Source of the DNA: Bryopsis sp. KO-2023
Taxonomy: Eukaryota; Chlorophyta; Ulvophyceae; Bryopsidales; Bryopsidaceae
NCBI GenBank assembly: GCA_030272585.1
Contig: BSYQ01000001.1
Span: 8,323,001-8,387,000 of the forward strand
Direction of reading: 5' to 3'
Length of the DNA: 64,000 nucleotides
Part shown: piece after piece, positions 45,505 to 57,489 of the stretch
Layout: each line of letters starts with the position of its first letter
Numbering within the stretch: position 1 is the first letter of the stretch
Program-made: the position numbers and the translations under genes
The notes under the pieces: model-generated
Told to the model about the DNA's origin: nothing
Databases searched by the model: none
Seen by the model: the letters and a program-made list of their open reading frames with translations, nothing else

Positions 45505-45720
45505 CCGTTCGAATCCCAGAGCTGAGGCCGCCCGCGGCTTGCCGGCTGAGGTCATCCTCCTTGCGGAGACGCTCGGGATTCCCGGGAACTGAACCGACAC
45601 CTCCCCCGACTTGCTTGGGGGCGCTTATCCTGCGCTCAAGGGCTCCAAGACGCCGGACCAGCTCCCAGGAATCAGTTCCCGATCGCGTGGGTGATCATCG
45701 AGATGATCGCGGATGCTGAG
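45505..45720 (-). CDS. Isolated putative exon, helical
   Basis: The minus strand reads TDSWELVRRLGALERRISAPKQVGG…GNPERLRKEDDLSRQAAGGLSSGIRTG and ends at GGG|GTAGGTAGG. The texture is that of a genuine coding exon with a short coiled coil. G+C is well above the neighbours. Partner exons were not found; they could lie on the far side of the CACTA element. Confidence 0.35.
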
Positions 45721-45926
45721 GCTGTCTGGTGTACGAACTGAAGAACGGATCCCGATCAAGCACAGTCGTAACCAGCATGGGTTGTCGGTGGGCCCGTAAA
45801 ATGCGTTTTTGTTTTTCGTCGACTGAGACAACATTTTTCCACTTTCAAGTGTGTGGATTATGACTCACCTATTCTGTTTACGATTTTTGTTGCTCGCTTA
45901 TTTCGCAGACATCATCCACATCTCTC

Positions 45927-46812
45927 GTGTTGCGTTTCTGTTTGCTTTTGGTTTTTCTTTTTCCTTCTCGAGTGTTCACGAGACCTTGCGGCCGTCCTGA
46001 AGCCCACGCCGGCGAACAAGTGGGCCTTGTGAAGATTCCAACGGAGTCGCGCGAACCAGATCCAGAAACTTGTTTGCTCCGTACGTATGTGGAAAATGTT
46101 TCGGATGGGAAAGGGAAGGCGACTGGATACGCGAACCTCAGGAAGGACGGACGGCTTGTTGGTACGGTTTTGAGTCTGTGTTTCGCCGGGGTACTGGCGT
46201 GAGTTGTGTTGAGTTTTTGTGGACTTGCTCTCTGACGCTCGGATCGTATCGGCCTCACGGCATGTTTTCAACCAGGCCCTGAAATGTGCGAAGGAGGAAA
46301 AGCCTTGGTTTGGAACGGTCGAAGAAGGGAGGCATCACGGCCTGCGGCTGGGTGAGTTCGTCTTTTCGCCCCAGGCGCTTGTGCTGGCGCGAGTCAAGCG
46401 TGCTTCGACTGTTCGGTTTGATGGCGTATTGTTTTCCTTTGTTCAGTTTGGCCCCAACCTTGATTGTTCTTCGTATAAAAGTAAGGAAAAAGTGGACTGC
46501 GAAGATCTTTCACTTCCGTGCATCGATCTGGTGACCCCAAAGCGGATGCTTCTTCCTTGTCACAGCCGAACGAACGAGACCTCGAAACGCGTGAGCAACG
46601 CGTTGTGGATGACGTCCCTTTGGAGGAATCGACGAAGACCCTCTGGCACCGGTGCTGACATCGAGCGCTGTGCGCGGCGACGAAGGGTAGAAACCGTCAA
46701 CGACGGTGAGGAGCTCCAAAAGGAAAAAAAGTTTCGAACCGCAGTGGCAACATCTGGGATTTGGTGGAAGGGCGAGGAGGGGTGCGACCCAGCTCTGACG
46801 TGTTGCTCGTAG
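45927..46812 (+). pseudogene. Unrecognised coding-like region with frame changes
   Basis: Coding texture moves between frames: a CxxC-containing stretch at 46060-46170 (APYVCGKCFGWEREGDWIRE), then 46219-46358 up to a GTGAGT donor, then 46446-46810. CpG and G+C are higher than in the flanks, as in the retroelement fossil at 7.4 kb. It may be a decayed gene or an old mobile-element gene. No family is claimed. Confidence 0.3.
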
Positions 46813-46949
46813 TCGGGGAGATGGGCAGCTAACCCAAGCACCACACTAAAGAATAAAGTCACTAAAGACTCTTAAAGAACCCAGTCATTCCTTCTTTTGT
46901 GAGCCTCGTTCCAAAAATCATTAGTGACCCACTCCCAGGAAATTTATTT

Positions 46950-47740
46950 GGAGGCTTTAAACAATAAGATACAAAATGTCTGTGTGGTTGCTCCTGCACA
47001 GCTTGGGGCAATCACCATGCTGCTGTGGAGGTTGTTGAGTTACACAGTCTAATTTTCCCAACAGAGATCCACAGCAGATGCACCAAAGACATCAATTCAG
47101 CAGTGGCTTGCTCAATGTATGAATTGGGGGGTGAATACCAGCACATGAAAGCCGGTGATGGAAAGTCCAGGCATCAGAGGAGCTCTACAAGAAAGCCGTG
47201 CAAATCGGGTCCATCATTTACCCTGGACTGTGTCCATATTCTGGAGCTCAGCAAAGACTTAAAAGAGGGGGGGGGAGTTTGCAAAATCAGAAGCCAAAGA
47301 CGGCGCAGAAGAAATCATTTTTTTAGTTTGGGCCACATCAGCCCTGCTTTTGTGCAGTGGTTGAGTCTGGCACTGTCGAAAATAGGTTCAAAAAAGTTCT
47401 GAACTAAGAAAGAAAATTGGTGAATCGGTTGGGAAGTCATCACGGGATAATTTTTTTTCCAAACGATTTAAGAAACTTCATCCCCATATTTTTGTGGATT
47501 TCCAGTCTGAAACAATGTTTCGATACAGAAATGGGGACCTTGCCTGTTTTTGTTCTGATTTTGGAGCTCTCCTTGACCAAAGAGGCCATGTCTGCGATCG
47601 AATGGGGTGTCATGCGAACGACTTTGGAAATTCTGAGGACGGCGTTAACTGAGGAGTATGCTGCTGAGAACAAGCTCACGATAAGCTCGGTGTCCCGAGT
47701 TTTGGCTGAGGTTTGGTTCCAGACTTCCGCTGTCGAACCT
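46950..47740 (+). CDS. Putative exons of an unknown gene
   Basis: The best part is 47506-47740, an open exon between acceptor TTTCCAG and donor CCTG|GTGAGT that encodes an all-helical segment (VLILELSLTKEAMSAIEWGV … LRTALTEEYAAENK). Upstream, 47060-47330 has coding texture that changes frame (MYELGGEYQHMKAGDGKS, EELYKKAVQIGSIIYPG), suggestive of TPR-like helices or of decay. No family assignment is possible. Confidence 0.35.
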
Positions 47741-48304
47741 GGTGAGTGTGGCCATGGAAAATTTGATTTAATTTTTCAGAAAAAAAAAAAAAAATTTGAA
47801 TAAATACAAATAATAGGCCTCCTCCCTGGAGGGATGTGGGGCGAAGGAATTCATTCTCTTTCGAACTTTTGCTTGGCTGTTGCAGAAACATGGGTTTGAT
47901 TTCCTTCCCTTGCTGTCTTAATAATCATATGATGAGGTGCTTTTTCTTAGAAAGGAAAGCAAATTTTGCTCTTAATTTGAACATGGCCTATTCTCACTTG
48001 GGTATGTCACTTTGGTGACATGCTCTGATGCTTTCAAGAAGAAAAAAACATGTTCTGCAGATCGATGGGTATATTTCCCATGAGTAGCTACAAATGAGTT
48101 TTCAGAAGAGCACTGTTTTAGATATAAACATTCGATTTGATATGATGACTTCCATGCTTCATGTTGAGGTGTGTACACGATGATTGGAATAAGGGATTGA
48201 GATTCATGAGCCAGCACCTCTACTGCCGATTTGAATCAGGATTGCCATTATGCTGTTGTCAAGCTAACACGTGGGGCTAGGTTTTGAGAGAAGAAAATTG
48301 AGTT
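47741..48304. other. Non-coding
   Basis: No convincing exon. It contains an A run at 47781-47796 and sequence leading into the inverted repeat arm. Confidence 0.4.
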
Positions 48305-49545
48305 CTCTAAATTTGGTTGATTGAATCAATTACCCTGATGGTAGATGAGGGATCCATGGATGACCTCCGACAGGGATGCACCCCGTGATGATGCATTCGG
48401 ACATGTAAAACCACCATCCCATGAAATCGCCATTAACATCTTATATGGGACATTGACCAGAAGATTTGAAGGAGGAGGGGGGGGAGTTAATTGCATGCTT
48501 GAAAATTTTAATGAAATCGCAGGAATCGACATGAATGGGTATTTATAGATCCCGATAATTGTGTTTTAACTTATTGGCGATAATTTTTACATTCTGACAC
48601 AACCCTTGGGTATCCTTAGTATTGACCAGGGTTTTTTGGAGGGGACCTTGATGCTTGATTTGATTCATCCCCAACTGCCCTGTGGATATGTTCACTCTGT
48701 CACCATGGGTGTGAAAAAAAATAGAGTAGAATTGTGATTTCTTAAGGCTACGTCAAACCTCTCCAGAAACTGTTTTGGTTAGCAAGAATCCAACTAGGAA
48801 ATGAAACACCGCTCGAGGGAGAGAGGGGGTTAGCTAGGCCTGAAAGAAAAGCTGGATGTCTTTCTGTGATGCTGTTGTGAGAGTTCAGCACAAGTATCAT
48901 TATTGAACCACAGGCAGTCTCCACACAGTATTGAATTACGCCAACCATGCTGAAAATTTCCATCTAAAAAAAAATATGAAGGCAGAAATATCACTGGCAC
49001 ACCAGAATGTGGATGTGAAGCAAATCAATTTCCGATATGTTTGCAGTCATTCAGTGAATGATGTTCTCGCACAAGAAATACAAACATTTTTTTTGAGGGC
49101 AATGATTTACACTATTGTTTGGATCCACATTTTCAAGATTCTCCCAGACTTTTCTAGAACAAATAAGAAAATGCGAAGCTAATGCTAAAACTATATATTT
49201 TTTTTCGTCTAGTCATAACCTCCCACCCCCATCTGCCCCCCTCAAAGCTTGAGGTGAACCAAGGGCTGAGAGGTTATGGTTTCTAATTCTACATCTAGTC
49301 ATTTCCATTTATTTTCCTCTAATTTTGTTATAATACTGTCGTAATCTCCCACCCCCATCTGCCCCCGTCAAAAACTTGAGGTGAACCAAGGGCTGCGAGG
49401 TTACGCTCCCTATTTCATATCTAACCATTTCCATATTTTTTTTCTAATTCTGCCCTTTTTTAGTCACAACCTCCCACTCCCATCTGCCCCCCTCAAAACT
49501 TGAAGGTGAACCAAGGGCTGAAAGGTTATGCAACCAAATCAGTTT
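48305..49545 (-). repeat. Inverted dispersed repeat, arm B (with internal tandem copies)
   Basis: Reverse complement of 38222-39218. It is about 240 bases longer because the segment CCTCCCACCCCCATCTGCCC…GGTGAACCAAGGGCTG occurs three times (about 49216, 49343 and 49466) against once in arm A, at ~120 bp spacing. Confidence 0.9.
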
Positions 49546-49562
49546 CAATACTTCCATCATTT

Positions 49563-50110
49563 GTTTCCCCAAAAAGTCCTAGCCAAATCATAACCCATGA
49601 ATCTTTTCGACAGTTGCTTGGAAACAAACGAACCCAGATATATCATCAAAATGTGTGCTGAAATTTTTAAGTCAATTTTTTTTCATTCACCCATGTGCAG
49701 CAAATTTGCTGCCCATTCAAAGAGAAAATCACCATCCTTTCTTCCTCCTATTTTTTTTTCCGTAAGGGAAATCATCAAACAATTTTTAACTCATGTGATA
49801 GTCATTTCTTAGCCATCCAACAATTTTTTTTTCCCTTTGTATGTTGGCAAGACTGAGAAAACACAAATATTTTTGTGTTACTGACCACACTTCCCTTGTT
49901 TTTGTATCCTGTTTTTTTCCTTGGATCTATCACAATTTGATAATTCGCAGTTTTTTTTCTCCCATTTACTTTTTTTCCTTCCCCCCCCCCTTTTTTTTTT
50001 ACTCCAGAAAAATAACCTTTTCTTTTAACTCTTCCCACTTTTGCCTCCATACATATTTTTTCTATGACATTTACCAAATTTTTTCCTTTTTTTCTATGAT
50101 TTATCCTTCA
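49563..50110 (+). repeat. AT-rich direct repeat, copy 1
   Basis: TTGTTTCCCCAAAAAGTCCTAG and the following ~500 bases recur from 50806 with small indels, a period of about 1.24 kb. Poly-T/C rich, no gene. Confidence 0.9.
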
Positions 50111-50805
50111 CTTCTGACCCCAAGCTCAATCAATTCTGTTTCCGCCCCTTTTCATCCAGATTAGAAAAATATATAAAGAATGAAAAATGAAAATGAAGAA
50201 TAAAGAATGAAATGAAGAATAAAGAATGAAAATGAAAAATAAAGAATAAATAATGAAAAAAATATGAAAAAATATGAAAAATGAAGAATAAAAAAATATG
50301 CCTCTGTTCCCTCACCAACTCCATTTTTCCTTGCTGCGCCAAAATCCCCTCCACCAGAATCCAGTAGACAAAAACTGATTCTGCCCTGATGTCTCCTCAA
50401 TGCCACCCTCCCCATGTTTGACAAATTGTAGTTTTGCATTTCATCCACTTAATCCGCTGGTCTTGATATGATTCACTCCATAATAGCATTTAACATTTCT
50501 GGGAACGGTTCGCCGAATTCCAGCTCAAAAGAGCCCATCCACTTCAATTGTCCCCTCTTGGAATACAGAATCCATAAAAACGATCGCCAGAATTTTAAAG
50601 GCCCCACTCCCTCTTTTTTTTTCCAACCCCGAGATTATCAAAAACATAATCTTTTTTTTCCCCCCTGAAAAAATGTTTCTTCTTTTTTCCCCCTGAAAAA
50701 CTGTTTCTTCTTTTTTCAACCCCCCACCCCAAATTGTATATATATCGTTATTTTTTTTGTAAAAAATTGTACATCCCTGACCTCTCCCGGCTCCTCACCA
50801 ATTGT
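50111..50805. other. Spacer between AT-rich direct repeats
   Basis: 50165-50300 is a GAATGAAAAATGAA-type purine-rich simple repeat. No exon was seen. Confidence 0.5.
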
Positions 50806-51290
50806 TTCCCCAAAAAGTCCTAGCCAAATCATAACCCATGAATCTTTTCGACAGTTGCTTGGAAACAAACAAACCCAGCAAAAGAAAAAAACAATCTGAT
50901 ATATCATCAAAATGTGTGCTGAAATTTTCAAGTCAATTTTTTTTCATTCACCCATGCACAGCAAATTTGCTGCCCATTCAAAGAGAAAATCACCATTCTT
51001 TTTTCTTCCCATTTTTTTTTTCCGTCAGGGAAATCATCAAACAAATTTTAACTCATGTGACAATCAGTTCTTAGTCATCCAACATTCTTTTTCTTTTCCT
51101 TTTTTTTTGGCAAGACTGAGAAACACAAATATTTTTGTGTTACTGACCACACTTCACTTGTTTTTGTATCCTGTTTTTTTCCTTGGATATATCACAACTC
51201 GATATTTCGCATTTTTTTTTCCCATTTAACTTTTTTCCTTCCCCTTTTTTTTTTGGACTCCAGAAAATTAACCTTTTTTCTTAACTCTTC
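50806..51290 (+). repeat. AT-rich direct repeat, copy 2
   Basis: Matches 49563-50110. A 20-base insert (AAAGAAAAAAACAATC region) and altered poly-T lengths are the main differences. Confidence 0.9.
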
Positions 51291-51793
51291 CCTTCTTTTT
51301 TTTTTCTCCAGACATAATTTTTCTGCGACATTTACCCTTTTTTTTCCTCCCATTTTTTCTGTAGTTTTTTTTACTCTTCCCTTGTTTTCCCATACATACA
51401 TTTTTCTGTGACATTTACCAATTTTCTGTTCCCTTTTTTTTCTACAAATGAAGTTTTTTTTTTTTTTTTTTTGCCGGGCGGCTTCGGCAAAATACATACT
51501 CTTTTCACACGACGAACAAAAATTGTTTTACCGCTTCTCTTTTTCTTTTTTTCTTTTTTTTTTTAAATCTTTGTTGTGCCGGGCGGTTGCGGCAAATACT
51601 TACTTTATATATACGACAAACAAAAAATTATCACCCCTATTTTTTTTTTTTTTTAATACCCAAGTAAAGGAAAGGGAGTGATAAGAGAAAGGAGAAGGAG
51701 GTTGAATGAGAAAGAACCCAAATGATGCTAATGATTGAAAAAATGAAGTGAAGCTTCCTCCCTCCCCTTTCTCCTTAGTTGTTGTTTTTTTTT
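51291..51793. other. Low-complexity T-rich DNA with a short repeated GC word
   Basis: Long T runs. GCCGGGCGGYTKCGGCAAA occurs at about 51473 and 51579, about 106 bases apart, each followed by ATAC…ACGACRAACAAAAA, so a short tandem unit is embedded in the T-rich DNA. Confidence 0.6.
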
Positions 51794-52612
51794 TTATATT
51801 CGACGTAGGACACGTCGAGCCAGTTGAGCTAACTCAATCATGAACGCCGAAGAAATGATTATGCAGACCAATATTCCATCCAAAAGTTGAAACCAAAAAA
51901 GCTCCACACATATCATCGTAATCGCCAAGAAAATTGTTGCAGCCAGCCATTTGAAGACTAGTCGCCAGTCTCTTACAAAGGGGGCTTTGCAAATCTGTTC
52001 GACACAAGAAAACACAAGGTAAGTTCAGAGAATTTTAAAGGATATAAAATCACATCATCTCAGTTGAATTTCAGGCATCAACAAGCACTAGCACATGAAC
52101 TGCAAATCAACAGGAACTGCAAATCGACAGGAGCTGCAAATCGACAGGAACTGCAAATCAACAGGAACTGGAAATCGACAGGAATCCCTAAGGAGAAACC
52201 TTTTTCAGCGTTTCCCTATTGCTCTTCGCGCTCGGCTTCGTTTCTGGCAGAAGGACGAAACTGTTCTCACTATTGCGCTGTCGACGACGACAATTATAGG
52301 GATGTCGCGTGGGGACGACCATCGATCGTTTCGACGAGCACGTCTGCCTGTTCCCGGCGTCTAATTTAAAAGGAAAGAGTCGAGTCGTTTCAAGTTTCAG
52401 GGTCTAACGAAGATAAGGGGATACTTACAGGCTTGAGCTTCGCATACTTCCTCGCCACCTGACCATAATATATGCCATAATACATCCCGTCATCTGCGAA
52501 TCCAACGGGGGCTACACGATCGGCAGGTCCAGAAGGCACATGTCGGGAGAAAAAGACGGCCAGGACGAAAAAGATCAAGGAAATAATTCCCAGAAACCCC
52601 AACGTCCGGTAC
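51794..52612 (-). CDS. Small multi-spanning membrane protein, unknown family
   Basis: Two exons are clear: 52429-52612 (acceptor CTGTAG, donor GTAAGT) and 51794-51994 (acceptor GAACAG, stop TAA). They encode a first hydrophobic helix (FLGIISLIFFVLAVFFS), a Gly/Tyr-rich loop (DDGMYYGIYYGQVARKYAK) and two more helices (WLAATIFLAITMICVELFW and ILVCIIISSAFMIEL), then a basic tail (RRVLRRI). The start is upstream of 52612; a small exon near 52870-52900 ending GCG|GTGAGT is possible, but its phase is unresolved. The family is not recognised. Confidence 0.6.
52098..52182. repeat. 17 bp tandem repeat, five copies
   Basis: Unit AACTGCAAATCRACAGG repeated five times with single-base variants, in the intron of the membrane-protein gene. 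Confidence 0.95.
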
Positions 52613-55600
52613 CTACAGGGAAAAATCGACGGAGGATCAACACGGGGACACCATAAAGACAAAGACACAAAGACACAAAGACACAGACACTACGAAACAA
52701 GGCAAAGAAACAAGGCGAAGAAACAAGGCGAAGAATCCCGTGACTTCGCCTTTCACTCTCGTTTCGTTTTTTCGACGCTTGCAAGTGTTGCAACAAACAA
52801 ATTTCTAATCGCCTAATCGGCCAGCAACCCGATCCGACGACACTTTGTCCTCGACAACTGAACTCACCGCTCCGAACAGCTTCCCCATCCGACATACTGG
52901 CACACCACACACATCTCGGATCGCCAACTCCAAGCTTTCGGTCTGTGGACGCTCGACCAGAAAAACCAAGTAGACACGACCGGAGGCAATAGGAAACGAA
53001 GACCACCGAAGGCAAAAACACGCACAACGCCGAAGGCAAGAACACACGCACCACCAAAGGCAGAAAAACAGAAAGCGAGGAGGCAAGAATCGCTGGGTCG
53101 ACGATAAGTATCAACCTTGCGCCGAATCCCGCCAGGGCGAGCACGTGACAGTATTACATAATCACATATCTGTTCAAAATCCCCTTTGAGGGCCAGAATT
53201 TTTCTTATGTTTGATTCTGCAGTTACCATTCTGCAATTTCTGTGCTAGTTATAGCTAACTACAGCAGCTAGCTCCACTCCAGATATTGATACACATGCCT
53301 CTCTGCAGAAATATTTCCTTCATCAGGGAAACAGATGTGGCCTCCTGTTTTTCGACCTTGGCCATTTGCCATTTTGAATATTCATTTGCTTCGAGAGTGC
53401 TTGTTTCCCAAAAGTTGGCAAAAAACATATGCCACCAATGCAAATGGGGTGTCTCAGACCAGATCCACAGTGCTTTTTTTGGGAAGGGAGTGTGTGTGAG
53501 GGGGGGGAGATTCTAGAATATGCATGTTCTCTGGACCTCACATGATGTTTTTAACACCATTGTGTTAACAGTTCATGTGTATTTTGGTTCCCCACTCTTG
53601 CACCCCCCCATTGTTGTGAGGTTCGGTCTGGGATGGCTAAAAAACGAATTTGTGAAGGCAAAAACCAAATGTGGGCAATTTCATTAACCCCAAGGAAGAA
53701 ATTTCTGATTGGATTGGGTGCAGTGAAAAGCAATTTGGTGATTGCCCCGAATTTGTTAACGAATTTGTGGAAAGGTTTAAAATCTTCCACAGTGTTGCAA
53801 ATGGAGTGACACATTCAATACACCCGAAAATTATCTTATGACAACACAGATTCAGATTTACAACCCTCATCTCAATGAAGATTGGAACCACATGTACAGA
53901 ATGGACTGTTCTATCCAAGAGGAAACCACAGCCACCGTCCAAATTTGGAGTTTTAAATGAGGTGGGAAGACCTGTAGCTCAAACCACTTCTGCAGTTCCT
54001 TTTTATTTTGCTCAGAATAGCATTGTGCAGTGGGCCTCTCTAAAACACCAATATCAACATACACAGGAATTGTATGCTGAACGTCTGGCAATGTGCCTTA
54101 ACACCTTGAAACAAGAATGTTGCTGCAATTCATGTGAATTTTGAAATGGGCATGCAACATTTTGCCCTCTTGCTGTATATTAGGGAAAACACACCCTTCC
54201 TTAAAAGACATTGCGAAGAAAAGCAGACACAGCTTATTTTTTGCCAAAACTTTGCCAGCTCTACCAGCAAATATTCAAATCAACATTTCAAAAAATTTGG
54301 GGGACAGTTTGCATGGAAAAAAAAGGTATTTTTGTGTCGAAATTGGGCATGAAATGTAGACAAGGGATGAAATGAGGGGGGATGGGCAGGTGTCGTTATT
54401 GTTTGTTGAAACAAAGTGGAGTTTTAGGGGTCAATTGAGCCAGTTTAAAAAAACCTATTGGGTTAGCAGTCTTATTTTATTGGTCAAGCACTCCCAGCTT
54501 TATCTATTACTTTTGATGGTGCATAGACAGGCCACTTTATTTTGGGCATCAGCCCAAACACTTATTTTTGAGAATCTTTAACATTCTCAAGTACAGAATG
54601 AATAAACAAAAAAGTGATTTTTTCAAAAACACCAGGTTCAAAACACTGCTTGAAAAAAGAGATGTTACGAAACGACGCCCACAAAATTAGAAATGGAAAC
54701 AATCAGGAAGGCCGGACCAGTTTAATTCTTCAACAACAGTGAAACAAAAGCTTCTGAAATCTGCACCATCGAGAGGTGCACCTCTGGGCCACGACAGTGA
54801 CTCCCTCACCCCCCCAAGTGCAAGAATTTATTGAAGTGCACAAAAAAAAAGCTTGATGTGTGCCTCCTGCACTACCCCACTTCATATCCAGAGCTATGTG
54901 CCTACATCCTCCCAGAAAGTGAGCAATCAAGTATTGGCAACAATGCCAGGGAATGACTGATTCGTTTTTTGACAGATTCTAATTATTTCGCCGGACTCCA
55001 CCCACACAGCCAATCTAAACGATGTTCCCTCATGAAGGACAATCATCAGAACCGAAGCAAGCAAACTGACAAGCTTGACACTTAAGTCGGAAAGAAAAGC
55101 AAGACGACAAGTCCCTGTGGGGCTGTGTTTTTCTCCTCCCCAAAATGTGAAGATAAAGTCGGGGCAGGCCAAAGAAGCGAGCATAATTTTTGTTCAGGAA
55201 AACCGTTTTTTTATGTGTGCCAGGAAGGTGTTGAGGGAATCTGTCAAGGGTTCCCACAGAGGCTGAAGATGCATAGAGATTCTGATTGCAGAAGTTTTGA
55301 TGTTTTGCACATCCAAATATGTCAGAACACACACGTTCATATGCTTCCGTTTCTTTTTTTGGAAAGAAAGTCAAAATGTGCAGAATCTAGAAAAAAAGGG
55401 CAGCTCGAGCCCGAGGTATCCCTATAGAGTTGGTCTCTCAACCTGGCTGCAGTGACTGTCCAACAAATTCCCGCATCATTTTGCCCTATGTTGCTTCACC
55501 GCAAAACAAATCTTGGATTCAACCACAGCATCCAGTTCCCATAAAAATTGTTCTTGAACAAAATCATGGGGAGTCTAAAAGGATCGGAGCACGAGCAAGG

Positions 55601-55880
55601 TCCATTTCATAGGGCCTCTGATGATTCTTTTGAAGTTTTCTGGGGCTGCTGGCTCCAACCCCCCCCGCAAAACCCAAATGTTTTTTTTTTCGAGGCGACA
55701 GCCAGCGATCAATCAACGACAAATCGTGGCAAGAATCTATCACAGCCAAGCAGGTCAACCGGCATATCTTTCAGCAGAATGACGAGATGCATCAACTATC
55801 CTCCCAGGACAACTCATTGACGTGACCACATCTTGTCCAACACCGACAGTAAGGCCGTCACTGCACCACGTTAGGCGTCG
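52613..55880. other. Mostly non-coding; dispersed repeats
   Basis: 52640-53110 is CpG-bearing with several possible short exons on the minus strand, none provable. 54268-54420 is the inverted partner of 39883-40020. 54820-54890 is a direct copy of 25410-25490. 54940-55045 is the inverted partner of 45066-45165. No gene is recognised between 53230 and 55880. Confidence 0.45.
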
Positions 55881-55889
55881 CCACCTGTG

Positions 55890-55896
55890 TATAAAA
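55890..55896 (+). promoter_or_regulatory. TATA box of the Spondin_N gene
   Basis: TATAAAA stands 82 bases before the ATG at 55978, in otherwise mixed-composition DNA. Position and consensus fit a core promoter; transcription start is unknown. Confidence 0.6.
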
Positions 55897-55977
55897 CCGA
55901 ACTGGGGCTCAGTTTGTCTCATCAGCAAACTTTTTGCGAATTAACCCTTCGCCGCCTCCCGCTCGAACTCGGTAACA

Positions 55978-57489
55978 ATGTCTCCATCTGGATCCACCGT
56001 CGTCGTTCTCTTTGGCTTGCTCGCGGCCTACTGCGATGCCGCGACCATGCGTGGTATGGAGTAGACACGAAGCCGTTCCAACTGCTTTGCTTTCTGCTGA
56101 ATTTTAAGGGGTCTGTTTGCTGATCGATCGTGATTTTCGTTCATCCAGGTGGCGCGATCAGGACATTGCAGGCTAAGGTTCGATTTGCGTTTCGCGTTTG
56201 TTGATTGCATGAGTTTTCTTTTTAATGTTTGCTGCGCGGCATGCTTGCTATGGTTTTCTGAGCTTGTGGTGACTCTGTCTTTCTGCAGAGCGATGTTCCT
56301 TGTTCGCAAGCTGTGCGCTACAAGGTCGTGAACGACTGCCAATGGAATGCCGAGCGACAACCAACCGATTATCCCTCCAACGCTCACTGGAGCCCATTGT
56401 GTGGAACAACGCATGATAGCGAGTAAGCACCCGCTGCGGTCAGAGTCCCCCCCCCTCTTCTTGTTTCATATTGAATCTGTTGAATTTCGTGCCTTATGAA
56501 TCGATCGCGCTGAGCACTCTTCTGTTCGCAGGGCGTCGTTGTACACTCTTGGCGGCACTGCCACTGACGGTGTCAAGCTCGTTGCAGAGACGGGCGACTG
56601 CTCTATCCTCGAGGTGAGTCCTGAATCATGATCTGAGGAATATTCTCTGCGGGGCTCTGTTCAAGTGATTCAAGCCACGTGTTGAAACTGCGCAGGAAGA
56701 GGTTGCATTCTGTTCCGAGGGCGGCAACTGTGGAGCGTTTTTGAAGTTCCCATGCGACCCCTTCTCGGGAACGTGCATTTCTGAAGGAATGGTCGATGTG
56801 AGCGAAGCCATGCCCTACTTGTCCATGATCTCGATGGTTGCACCTTCTCCTGACTGGTAGGGATTTCTGATTTCTGTTTTGATGCGACTGGGAGCATCTT
56901 TGGCTCGGTCATTGCGAAAGGGATGCCATGTGTGTTTTTTGTGGCGTTGTAGGATCGTTGGTGTGGATTCCTTTGGGCTGTGCAAAGATGGAGTCTGGGT
57001 GGCCGAATATGAGAAAGATCTCTTCCCCCTCGATGCGGGAACGGATGGTGGTGAAACTTTTGCTTCGGATGATGTTCCTCTCGCAGAACGTGTCCCTATC
57101 GTGATGTGAGTTTCGTTTACATATGTTTCTGGATACCCCAAGCGCCGCTTTAGACAAATTCCTTGATTTGAGATCATGGGCTGTTTTATGTGACAGGCTG
57201 GTTGCTGAGGAAGAGTCAAACGAATTCTACAATCCTATGTCGTAAGTATAACAGAGAGGAAGAGAGAGAGAGAGAGAGTTGTACTTTATCTTTTGTGCAT
57301 TTCTTGAGAGAGTTGTACTTTATCTTTTGTGCATTTCTTGTCCTCTTGGTTGCCACTTGTGATTTCATCAAAATTCCTTTTGATTCTTCCATTTTGTTCT
57401 ATTCTAAAACATCTGATGAGATATTATTTTTGTGCAGGAACATGATCTATCCCCTGTGCAAGATCTCCATGACCCTTCAGACTAGTTAG
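55978..57489 (+). CDS. Secreted Spondin_N-domain protein
   Basis: Eight exons: 55978-56053, 56149-56177, 56289-56422, 56532-56613, 56696-56856, 56953-57105, 57197-57241 and 57438-57489. They total 732 bases, 243 residues, phases all consistent. Residues 1-22 are a signal peptide (STVVVLFGLLAAYCDA). The rest is one Spondin_N domain: VRYKVVNDCQWNAERQP, YPSNAHWSPLCGTTHDSE, ASLYTLGGTATDGVKLVAETG, PYLSMISMVAPSPDWIVGVD and DLFPLDAGTDGG. These are the conserved N/HWSP, AE-x-G, MVAPSPDW and DAGTD blocks of F-spondin and related proteins. In animals this domain sits in extracellular-matrix adhesion proteins; here it stands alone without thrombospondin repeats. Extra Cys residues suggest disulfides. 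No defects. Confidence 0.93.

Noticed and set aside
45500-45530. tRNA-like GTTCGAATCCC word
   Set aside because: No matching acceptor, D or anticodon arms within 90 bases on either strand; it lies inside a coding-like minus-strand exon.
52190-52369. Arg-rich plus-strand frame in the membrane-protein intron
   Set aside because: G+C-rich and open, but no acceptor/donor pair or family match; could be an old mobile-element scrap.
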